DNA from: Paenibacillus sp. J5C2022
Lineage (GTDB): Bacteria; Bacillota; Bacilli; Paenibacillales; Paenibacillaceae
NCBI RefSeq assembly: GCF_025567625.1
Contig: NZ_JAOQJC010000010.1
Location: forward strand, 62,001 to 126,000
Direction: 5' to 3'
Length of the DNA stretch: 64,000 nucleotides
Under the pieces are notes generated by a model that saw only the letters and a list, made by a program, of their open reading frames with translations, did no database searches and had not been told where the DNA came from. Position 1 is the stretch's first letter; each line of letters starts with the position of its first letter. The translations under genes were made by a program, and so were the position numbers. Below, piece by piece: positions 44,184-50,956 of this stretch.

Positions 44184-44849
44184 TCAACAACAATGCGATT
44201 GCATCCAGTCATCACAGGTATAAGCTAACCGCTGCAACTCGTTAAAGAAGTAACTGGCATGATAACCATCACAGACAGCATGATGGACTTGTAAGGAAAT
44301 AGGCAGCATTACTTTGCTTTCCTGGTTGAAATATTTTCCACCTGTAATGATTGGTAATAAGAATGTGCCCTCATTAAAAATATTCAAGTTAAAACCAGTG
44401 AAGGTCGTCCAAGGAATGCAAGAAATGGGAATTAAGTTTTCCGAGGCTTGTTTTTTCGGACTCAACTCCTTCACATGGCCATATTGATTCATATCCTCTT
44501 CATACTTCTTATAAAAGGATTGAAAATCCACTTCATACTCTGTCCATAAACTAGAGAACGTTTTATTATCGTTATGAAATATAGTGTAACTAGGCATCAT
44601 ATATTCCCAATAACCCAGTTTTCCTTCTCTGTCAAAACAAGTTCTAAATTCAACTTGAGAATTAACGACCCTCATCACCATATAGATAAACGTTGGATAG
44701 AACTTAATTTCTTCAGCATAAGTTCTCTCCAGCACTTTTGTAATATCTAAGTTTGCAGTCATACTGAACGTACATCTAGTATTATTTAGAAAATGTTCAA
44801 AGTAAGGTTTTCTCTCCCAAGTTCTTAAATCAATTGGATTGAAATTCAT
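44184..44849 (-). CDS. cat: Chloramphenicol O-acetyltransferase, type A
   Basis: A 221-residue cytoplasmic enzyme that acetylates chloramphenicol with acetyl-CoA, close to the usual family length of 215-220. The active-site signature LQVHHAVCDGYH is present, with catalytic His190 and structural Asp194, as are the trimer and substrate segments near the N-terminus (FNPIDLRTWERKPYFEHF). The ATG at 44849 follows AGGAGG by nine bases, but that site is buried in a perfect 12-bp hairpin whose other arm lies in a nine-codon leader. Expression should therefore be drug-induced by translational attenuation. The gene is much more AT-rich than its neighbours, a sign of recent acquisition. Confidence 0.93.
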   Translation of the reverse strand: MNFNPIDLRTWERKPYFEHFLNNTRCTFSMTANLDITKVLERTYAEEIKFYPTFIYMVMRVVNSQVEFRTCFDREGKLGYWEYMMPSYTIFHNDNKTFSSLWTEYEVDFQSFYKKYEEDMNQYGHVKELSPKKQASENLIPISCIPWTTFTGFNLNIFNEGTFLLPIITGGKYFNQESKVMLPISLQVHHAVCDGYHASYFFNELQRLAYTCDDWMQSHCC

Positions 44850-44856
44850 TTTTAAA

Positions 44857-44890
44857 TGCCTCCTAAATTTTTTTTGATATTTAGGAGGCA
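44857..44890 (-). promoter_or_regulatory. Translational attenuator hairpin of cat
   Basis: Left arm 44890-44879 and right arm 44868-44857 form twelve perfect base pairs around a ten-base A-rich loop. The right arm contains the cat ribosome site AGGAGG; the left arm is made of the last leader codons and stop. A stalled ribosome on the leader would open the stem and free the site. Confidence 0.88.
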
Positions 44891-44910
44891 AACTTCACTG
44901 CTTTCTTCAT
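44881..44910 (-). CDS. cat leader peptide MKKAVKFAS
   Basis: A nine-residue leader, MKKAVKFAS, ahead of cat, with AAGGA (44925-44921) eight bases before its ATG. Its length and opening resemble the nine-residue leaders of inducible cat genes from staphylococcal and bacillary plasmids. In those, chloramphenicol stalls the ribosome at about codon 6, which unfolds the downstream hairpin. Here codons 7-9 and the stop form the left arm of the hairpin, exactly the required geometry. Confidence 0.85.
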   Translation of the reverse strand: MKKAVKFAS

Positions 44911-45438
44911 CACCTTCACATCCTTAATGTGATTTGCACATATATTATACAATAAAACTGGTTCCGGCAGCTCAAAACCATCTCGTTCATTTTGTACCAT
45001 CCTGATGGATAGATGCGTTTATTTTGTCTGAACCCTTTAGTTTTAACTCCATGCGTCAGAAGTTTCCTTCCTCAGCGAAGCAGGTGGGGGATGAATGACG
45101 TTTTTTCCGAACATCCCTTCTGGGATGTTCGGAAAACAGCCATTTGAGAAATGAACAGGTTAGGAATGGATTTACAAAAATATCCTATCATGAGAACGTA
45201 TGTATGGTAAAATGAGTGTATCTACTATTAATTCGAGGTGAGAGAGAGCGCTGCACCCCCTCGACATCGCCAAGATAGACATCCGATACGCAATGCCGCA
45301 TGCACCAATCATCCACATATCAACTTTTAGTTCATTGCGGAGCTGATGCGAGGGCATTGTGAAGAAAGAAAAGTAGTAGAGTTGTATTGAACATGTGGAG
45401 CAACTAGATAGTAAACCTTTGCAATCACTTATTCGCAA
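44911..45438. other. Intergenic region upstream of cat
   Basis: No supported gene in 528 bp. It includes the upstream part of the cat leader region and a strong hairpin (45103-45136). Short frames on both strands between 45172 and 45438 lack ribosome sites or recognisable motifs; a decayed gene fragment is possible. Confidence 0.6.
45103..45136. repeat. Perfect 15-bp hairpin
   Basis: TTTTCCGAACATCCC (45103-45117) and its exact complement (45122-45136) flank TTCT. No T-run follows in either direction, so it is not a standard terminator; it may be a remnant element end or a protein-binding site. Confidence 0.7.
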
Positions 45439-45831
45439 TTATGGGAGATTTATTTGCCATGCAACTCCGAACTTATCAACGACCCAACAAAACTTCCTGC
45501 TGAACGAATAATCAGCTAACGGCATTAGGACAGCCCCGTCCTCGGAAAGCAGTTTATAAAGACGCTCAATTTCTTCTTCCGTGTCGGCTGTAATAAAAAG
45601 AGAAAACGAAGGTGTAAAAGTAAAATTATGCTTCACATTACTATCGATACACATATATTCCCGGCCCTTTAACGTAAAGGTAGCCTGAACGACGCTTCCC
45701 TCTTCGCCTGCTTCATTTGCTCCATAACGAGAGATGCTCGTAATCTCCGAATCCTCGATGACAGAGATGTAGAAATTCATCGCATCTTCCGCTTTTCCTT
45801 CAAACATTAAAAATGGCGTAATCTTTTCCAT
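45439..45831 (-). CDS. PhnB-like VOC-family protein
   Basis: A 130-residue protein of the vicinal-oxygen-chelate superfamily, PhnB/YjdN branch (once named 3-demethylubiquinone methyltransferase-like). The start MEKITPFLMFEGKAEDAMNF and the end SRKFCWVVDKFGVAWQINL are typical. Members form paired beta-alpha-beta modules that may bind metal; the activity of this branch is largely unknown. The ATG follows AGAAGGAG. It lies 128 bp downstream of the ArsR gene on the same strand and may be read from the same promoter. Confidence 0.88.
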   Translation of the reverse strand: MEKITPFLMFEGKAEDAMNFYISVIEDSEITSISRYGANEAGEEGSVVQATFTLKGREYMCIDSNVKHNFTFTPSFSLFITADTEEEIERLYKLLSEDGAVLMPLADYSFSRKFCWVVDKFGVAWQINLP

Positions 45832-45959
45832 GACAATCGACTCCTTCTTCTTTTTTTAAACCTCCGCGCTGCCAGCGCTGTGAGCCATGTCCAGCCCAAT
45901 ACCACTGCGCCATATCATGCTATCGAAGTCCATCCTGCACTCATGTCTGAAGGTCGACT

Positions 45960-46289
45960 TCAACTTTTCCGCATCTTTTTGCCCCTCGCGATCTCGGTTT
46001 CGAGCGCGCTGAGCTTCGGTTCCCAGAAGGAGCGAAAACGATCGAGCCAATCGTCGACCTCCTGCAACAACTGGGCGTCCAACGAATAGATCCGACGCTG
46101 CTTATCGATCTTTACGCTGGCGAATCCATTGTCCCGCAGAACCCGAAGATGCTGCGAAACGGCGGCTTGGGTAATGCCGAACTCCTGTTGGATGACCTCG
46201 ACAATATCACCCGAGCGTCGTTCGCCCTCGGCGAGCAACTCCAAGATGCGACGCCGTACCGGGTCGCCGAGTACGTCGAAGGCGTTCAT
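45960..46289 (-). CDS. ArsR-family regulator paired with SRPBCC protein
   Basis: A 109-residue winged-helix repressor of the ArsR/SmtB superfamily (LGDPVRRRILELLAEGERRSG, then GITQAAVSQHLRVLRDNGF). It lacks the cysteine metal site of arsenic sensors, matching the subgroup that is encoded with SRPBCC/AHSA1 proteins. Its ATG overlaps the stop of that upstream partner by four bases (ATGA). The concentric palindrome at 46961-46996 is the likely operator. Confidence 0.9.
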   Translation of the reverse strand: MNAFDVLGDPVRRRILELLAEGERRSGDIVEVIQQEFGITQAAVSQHLRVLRDNGFASVKIDKQRRIYSLDAQLLQEVDDWLDRFRSFWEPKLSALETEIARGKKMRKS

Positions 46290-46927
46290 TCGGCACCCTG
46301 CAATCCGCTGCCCGTGTAGAAGGCCGTGACCTGCTTCGCTGCCTCCTCGGCCCAGGACGGATTCTCTCCGGCTGCAACAGCCGCACGCCGCCAGTCCTCG
46401 CTGCAGTCAGCCATAAAAGATTTTCCTTCATTCGAGGCGCTAAAGGCGTTTTCATCTATACGGTCCGTATCGCTCGCCGAAAGGTGGAAAGCCAAGCCAA
46501 CCAAAGCTAGATCCCAGCCGACACCGACTGCACCCGGTCCAAATTTTTTCCAATGGTCGTCAATCGGGCAAATATGAGACAACGTCAGGCGGGACCGGTC
46601 TTCCCCTTCAGCGGCCAAGCGTAGCTCGACCCAGCTAAAGCCACCTCCGAATTCCCAGGTCACGGAGAAATAATGCGGTGGCACACATTCGGTAATAAGG
46701 CCGCCGGCGTTATCCTTAATTTGATACCGGCCCCCGAGCTTCAATTCACCGCTGACCGGCGCAAACCAGCGAAGCAACCGCTCCGGATTGGTCATTGCAT
46801 CCCAAAGATCCTCCGGCGTCGTATCGTAAGAGCGCTCCAGCGTAACGTTGCGAGCCGGCTTTCCCTCTCGCTCGAGCTCCGATACCGTACGGGTAACCGC
46901 TCCCAAACAAGATTCTAAATTAAACAT
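46286..46927 (-). CDS. SRPBCC/AHSA1-domain protein
   Basis: A 213-residue protein with one START/Bet v1-like domain (ERSYDTTPEDLWDAMTNPERLLRWF and onward to about residue 140) and a C-terminal helical extension of about 70 residues. The fold encloses a hydrophobic ligand; AHSA1-type members can also bind chaperones. The ATG at 46927 is chosen, with GGAG ten bases upstream; TTG 46930 and GTG 46933 are close alternatives. It is the first gene of the pair with the ArsR regulator. Confidence 0.85.
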   Translation of the reverse strand: MFNLESCLGAVTRTVSELEREGKPARNVTLERSYDTTPEDLWDAMTNPERLLRWFAPVSGELKLGGRYQIKDNAGGLITECVPPHYFSVTWEFGGGFSWVELRLAAEGEDRSRLTLSHICPIDDHWKKFGPGAVGVGWDLALVGLAFHLSASDTDRIDENAFSASNEGKSFMADCSEDWRRAAVAAGENPSWAEEAAKQVTAFYTGSGLQGAE

Positions 46928-46960
46928 CAACACTCAGCTCCATCTGCAAATTTTGTTTTT

Positions 46961-46996
46961 ATACAAGTCTATACTTATATAAGTTTAATCTTGTAT
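46961..46996. promoter_or_regulatory. Concentric palindromic operator of the SRPBCC-arsR operon
   Basis: ATACAAG-N5-ACTTATATAAGT-N5-CTTGTAT: a perfect 12-bp inner palindrome and perfect 7-bp outer arms share one centre (46978/46979). It lies 34 bp upstream of the SRPBCC start, where an ArsR dimer, or two, would block the promoter. Confidence 0.7.
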
Positions 46997-47202
46997 AAAG
47001 AGTAGCTTGTATTTCCGGTTATGTCAAGGGATCAGCCTGTTTTTTTGTGTTCTGTGGCCAGAGCGGAAGGGGAAAAGTTACTTGTAGTGGAGAAGATCCT
47101 TGAGGGGAATGACGATATGGAAGGAGCAGCATACTGGCCAAGGAGCTTCAATCTCAGAAAAGCCGTCTGCTGACCAGGGTGGTTTTGCTCCTTGAACCAT
47201 CG

Positions 47203-47604
47203 CTAAATCCGTTTATCGGGTTGTTGACCCCCAAAAATTCCATCCGCTACCACATGCTCAGGGTGCGGAATGTCAGTGTCAGCATCCATCCATTGGATAT
47301 ATCGCTCTAACACGCTGTGCAGCTCGTCCAGACGGACGAAGCGGGAGAAGCGATGCACCTCTCGTCCCTCGAAGAATAGCAGCAGGACAGGGGCTGTAAG
47401 CACCAAGTATTCGGAAGCAAGCTCCGGTACATCCTCCACATACACATATCCGCTATGTGCACGAGGCATCTCTTCCACCAGACTTTCTACTTTAGCCTGA
47501 ATAGCCTCGCATACGCCGCAATGCTCCGTTTTCATCAAGAGCAACATCAGCCGATGCTCCTCGATTGTCGCTCGCACTTCATTTAACTGCTTGAATGCCT
47601 TCAT
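47203..47604 (-). CDS. Thioredoxin-like protein (CGVC)
   Basis: A 133-residue cytoplasmic thioredoxin-fold protein. The redox motif CGVC sits near residue 29 (MKTEHCGVCEAIQAKVE), followed by the cis-proline strand LTAPVLLLFFEGREVHRF. The C-terminal 25 residues are a polar tail not needed for the fold. The ATG follows AAAAAGGAGA. It resembles stand-alone bacterial thioredoxin-like proteins induced by thiol stress. It is monocistronic. Confidence 0.85.
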   Translation of the reverse strand: MKAFKQLNEVRATIEEHRLMLLLMKTEHCGVCEAIQAKVESLVEEMPRAHSGYVYVEDVPELASEYLVLTAPVLLLFFEGREVHRFSRFVRLDELHSVLERYIQWMDADTDIPHPEHVVADGIFGGQQPDKRI

Positions 47605-48071
47605 TCCGATTCTCCTTTTTACTGATTTGGCTCAGCGTATCATGAATGAAGGGGCGGTGTCTAATAATGCTGCAAGGTTTGCAGGTTGCCGCGGTGTCGA
47701 CTGCAGCTTGTGGCTAAATAGGCTCAGTCGCGACCGCTAGAATGAAATGCAGCTCTGCTAATAGAATTAGCGGTTGTCACGACCGTTAGAAGCTGTTGGT
47801 GTTGCAAAGCTACCGGTAAAGCCGTTTGCGTCTACGGTACGCGGGCGCTTGCCATCTGTATAGGCATCTATCTAATCGTCTACATAGGTGATCTCTTACA
47901 AGAGAGTAGGGATGTTTCGGTCTGGATGGGGGCTAGCCGGCGCATCTACACCGTGGCATTTAGACAACAAGATTCTATTATATTTGAACAATATTATTGG
48001 ATGATCTTATAAATATAATAATTATAATGGAGTTGTGATGCTGTTATTTTATATTGAGAGGGGCTGAGCCT
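47605..48071. other. Gene-free region before locus C
   Basis: No gene in 467 bp. It has a 16-bp direct repeat (47727-47742 and 47776-47791; GTCGCGACCGCTAGAA with two changes), a small palindrome GCTAAT-AGA-ATTAGC (47757-47771) between the copies, and an AT-rich promoter zone from about 47975. Confidence 0.65.
47984..48013 (+). promoter_or_regulatory. Candidate promoter of the isomerase gene
   Basis: TTGAAC (47984-47989), 18-bp spacer, TATAAA (48008-48013), with two further TATAAT boxes at 48014 and 48023. Which box is used cannot be decided from sequence. Confidence 0.35.
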
Positions 48072-49571
48072 GTGCTTTTTTCACCGATTAAACCCAACAT
48101 GAAGGCCAGAGTGGGCTTGTATTCTGTTGGATTGCGGGCGTACTGGGAGCAATTCGAGGGCTTGCGGGAGCGGTTATGCGAGTACAATGCATTCATCGAA
48201 CAACGTATATCGGAATGGGCCGATGTGTATAATTTCGGATTAGTAGACACCGAAGGGGAAGGACGGAGAGCGGGCGAATGGTTGAATGCCAACAACGTCG
48301 ACATCGTCTTTTGTCATGCTGCCACTTATGCGACAAGCTCAACGGTATTGCCCGTCCACCAAATTTGTCATGCGCCGGTTGTCCTATTGAACTTGCAGCC
48401 GACAGCGAGTATCGATTATGAGCATACGACAACAGGAGAGTGGCTGGCGCATTGCGGGGCGTGCCCGGTTCCGGAGTTTTCCAACGCGTTGGCGCGCGCG
48501 GGAATCGCATTCCGCGTCGTGAACGGTCTGCTTGGCCTGCACGATACCCCGGCGATATCTTTAACGAATGAGTCGACGTATGAACGGATCGAGGCTATCC
48601 GCGCATGGCGGGAGATCGAGGAGTGGACGAAAGCGGCCAGCGTTCCGCGAATGTTGCGACACAGCCGATTCGGTTTCCTGGGGAATACCTACAGCGGCAT
48701 GCTCGATATGTACAGTGATTTCACCATGATTCAGGCGCAGACGGGGCTTCATGTCGAAGTATTGGAGCTGTGCGACTTAAACCGCTTTTTGCATGAGGTT
48801 ACAGAGACGGAGGTTGAAGAGAAGTTGGAGCAGGTGCAAGCGATGTTCCAAATTAGCGGCGATTCTCCTTCGGACCCCATTGCCCGTAAGCCGACTGACG
48901 AGCAGATGGTGTGGTCGTGCAAAGTGGCGGCGGCTCAGGAGAAGATGGTGCGGGCCTATGACTTGGATGCATTGACTTATTACTATCACGGGTCTCCGGG
49001 GGGAGAATACGAGAAGCTGCAGGGCGGGTTCATCGTTGGGCACTCTTTGCTGACGGCGCGCGGCATTCCCTGTTCGGGTGAAGGGGATCTGAAGACAGCT
49101 GTTGCGATGAAAATCTGTGATATACTTGGAACCGGTGGCAGCTATTCCGAAATCGTCGTCGTGGACTATGTGGACGGTACGATTTTGCTCGGTCATGATG
49201 GTCCGTTTCATATTGCGATCTCCGAAGGTAAGCCGATTCTTCGGGGCATGGGATTATATCATGGCAAACAGGGAACGGGCGTGTCCGTGGAAGCGAAAGT
49301 AAAGACGGGACCGATTACAACGTTAGGTATGACACAAACGGGCGACGGCAGATTGAAGATGATCATCAGCGAAGGCGAATCTACGGACAATCCTATTATG
49401 CGCATTGGCAACACGCAAACCCCGATTAGATTTAGCAGCCATCCGGATGCCTATATGTCGAAGTGGTTTGCGGAGGCGCCTACGCACCATTGCGCCATGT
49501 CTATCGGTCATAACGCTTCCCTGTTCGAGAAAGTCGGGGAACTCATGAATACCAAGTGTGTGGCGTTATAA
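48072..49571 (+). CDS. L-fucose/L-arabinose isomerase-family protein
   Basis: A 499-residue aldose-ketose isomerase relative. The C-terminal half has the metal-binding pattern of the family: glutamate in CSGEGDLKTAVAMKICD, histidine in GPFHIAISEGKP and histidine pair in APTHHCAMSIGH. These manganese enzymes convert an aldose such as L-fucose, L-arabinose or D-arabinose to the ketose. Beside a rhamnose mutarotase, a deoxy-hexose substrate is likely, but L-rhamnose isomerase proper is a different family. GTG 48072 is preferred because AGAGGGG lies eight bases upstream; a TTG at 48054 is in frame but precedes that site. It is the first gene of locus C and converges on an AraC gene. Confidence 0.82.
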   Translation: MLFSPIKPNMKARVGLYSVGLRAYWEQFEGLRERLCEYNAFIEQRISEWADVYNFGLVDTEGEGRRAGEWLNANNVDIVFCHAATYATSSTVLPVHQICHAPVVLLNLQPTASIDYEHTTTGEWLAHCGACPVPEFSNALARAGIAFRVVNGLLGLHDTPAISLTNESTYERIEAIRAWREIEEWTKAASVPRMLRHSRFGFLGNTYSGMLDMYSDFTMIQAQTGLHVEVLELCDLNRFLHEVTETEVEEKLEQVQAMFQISGDSPSDPIARKPTDEQMVWSCKVAAAQEKMVRAYDLDALTYYYHGSPGGEYEKLQGGFIVGHSLLTARGIPCSGEGDLKTAVAMKICDILGTGGSYSEIVVVDYVDGTILLGHDGPFHIAISEGKPILRGMGLYHGKQGTGVSVEAKVKTGPITTLGMTQTGDGRLKMIISEGESTDNPIMRIGNTQTPIRFSSHPDAYMSKWFAEAPTHHCAMSIGHNASLFEKVGELMNTKCVAL

Positions 49572-49585
49572 TCCGGGGAGGAGCA

Positions 49586-50458
49586 CTACTCGGGGCGCCA
49601 TTGTTTTCGGTAAACTAGCGGTGTGCTTCCTTCACGGTGCTTGAACAAGTTAATGAAATGGCTGACGTTGTGAATCCCGACTTCGGCAGCGATGTCAGCC
49701 ACTGATCGATCCGTATATTTGAGTAATTCCTTGGCTTTCGTGATTCGTATATTGATAACGTATTCATTCGGCGTGAATCCGGTGTGCCGCTTGAATTCTT
49801 TCGCCAAATGATACTTGCTGATCGAGAACTGTTTGGCGAAATCATCCAGTGTAAGCTTACTGGCATAGCGGGTTGTGATCTCCTGCATAAGTCCTTGAAT
49901 GTATATCGGTGGTTCAAGGGCAATGGCTTGCGCATGACGATGGTCCAGTATGCATATCGTCAACAGCTCTACCAATAATTTGGAGATTAGCAGTTCATGA
50001 ACAACACTTCGTTGCTTTTGCAGTTGAATCATTTGCTTGATCAAAAGCGGGATTTGCGAATCCGGGGCAAGATCCAGAATGGGGCCAGCAGCTTCGTCAT
50101 ACAGCTCGAAATAGCCTCTCGCGGATTGTCCGTTGAAGTGAACCCACAGCAAGTCCCATGATTCGCCGGGTACTGTCCAATAACGGTGGTATTCCATACA
50201 GTCGATCAAGAACAGTTGACGGCTGCGCAGCGAGTAAGTTTCTCCATTGTACGTTAATTTGCCGGCTCCGCTTACTGTGAATACGAGCAGGAAGGACGTC
50301 AATTGCTCCCGCTCGGTAAAGTAAGGGGGATGCGTGCGGAAATTTCCGATCTCCTGAATGAAGAAAAGCGTTTTTTTAGCAAATGCGGACGGTGTGGCGA
50401 TAATTCGCTCGGAATCGGCGCTCCAAGCCTGGATATAATTTTCCTTGAAAGACGACAA
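49586..50458 (-). CDS. AraC-family regulator with cupin sensor (locus C)
   Basis: A 290-residue soluble regulator. An N-terminal cupin-type sugar-binding domain (about 40-150; FTVSGAGKLTYNGETYSLRSR) is joined to a C-terminal double helix-turn-helix (about 190-290; FSISKYHLAKEFKRHTGFTP and GIHNVSHFINLFK). Unlike the other AraC-type proteins here it has no membrane segments, so it senses an internal sugar, perhaps a free deoxy-hexose. It is divergent from the mutarotase gene with 122 bp between starts, and convergent with the isomerase gene. Confidence 0.9.
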   Translation of the reverse strand: MSSFKENYIQAWSADSERIIATPSAFAKKTLFFIQEIGNFRTHPPYFTEREQLTSFLLVFTVSGAGKLTYNGETYSLRSRQLFLIDCMEYHRYWTVPGESWDLLWVHFNGQSARGYFELYDEAAGPILDLAPDSQIPLLIKQMIQLQKQRSVVHELLISKLLVELLTICILDHRHAQAIALEPPIYIQGLMQEITTRYASKLTLDDFAKQFSISKYHLAKEFKRHTGFTPNEYVINIRITKAKELLKYTDRSVADIAAEVGIHNVSHFINLFKHREGSTPLVYRKQWRPE

Positions 50459-50580
50459 TGTGCATTCCTTCTTTCACTGCATCGGAGTAGCCCTATTATT
50501 TCATAGAACAGATCCAAAATAAAGGAATGCATCTGCGGAGCCGACAAAGTAAAACGATAAACAAAGGGGCGAATAAAAAT

Positions 50581-50892
50581 ATGGAAAGATTTTCGTTTGT
50601 GCTGCAAATCGATCCGGCTAACTTGGAGACTTATTTAGAGAGGCACAGGAACGTCGATCAGGACCTGTTGCAAGCTTTTCGGGAAACAGGTGTGCGGACA
50701 TACAGCATTTATTACGATAATGGCAGGTTGTATGCTTATATGGAAGCGCTTAATATTAAAGAAACATTAGCTATGCTGGAGCACCATCCGGCAAATGTGA
50801 AATGGCAGCAATTCATGTCGGATCTTCTCTTGCGGCAGAATGGAGAAGTGCTGAGGCCGATTAACGAGGTGTTTCATTTTGAATCATCCTGA
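50581..50892 (+). CDS. rhaM: L-rhamnose mutarotase
   Basis: A 103-residue enzyme that interconverts the alpha and beta anomers of L-rhamnose. The family length is about 104, and the landmarks match: RFSFVLQIDPANLETYLERH at the start with the proposed catalytic histidine, YSIYYDNGRLYAYMEA in the middle, and KWQQFMSDLL and NEVFHFE at the end. The ATG at 50581 follows AAAGGGG. Its presence points to L-rhamnose release in this locus. It is divergent from the cupin AraC regulator. Confidence 0.9.
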   Translation: MERFSFVLQIDPANLETYLERHRNVDQDLLQAFRETGVRTYSIYYDNGRLYAYMEALNIKETLAMLEHHPANVKWQQFMSDLLLRQNGEVLRPINEVFHFESS

Positions 50893-50956
50893 CAGTCAGA
50901 GATGAATCCAGATCAACTGCCGGCTCAAAGATGAATTTAGCAGTGGAGAGATTTTT

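Noticed and set aside
45172..45438. 88-codon minus-strand frame
   Set aside because: It has a weak start and no recognisable motif; a decayed fragment is possible but not supportable.
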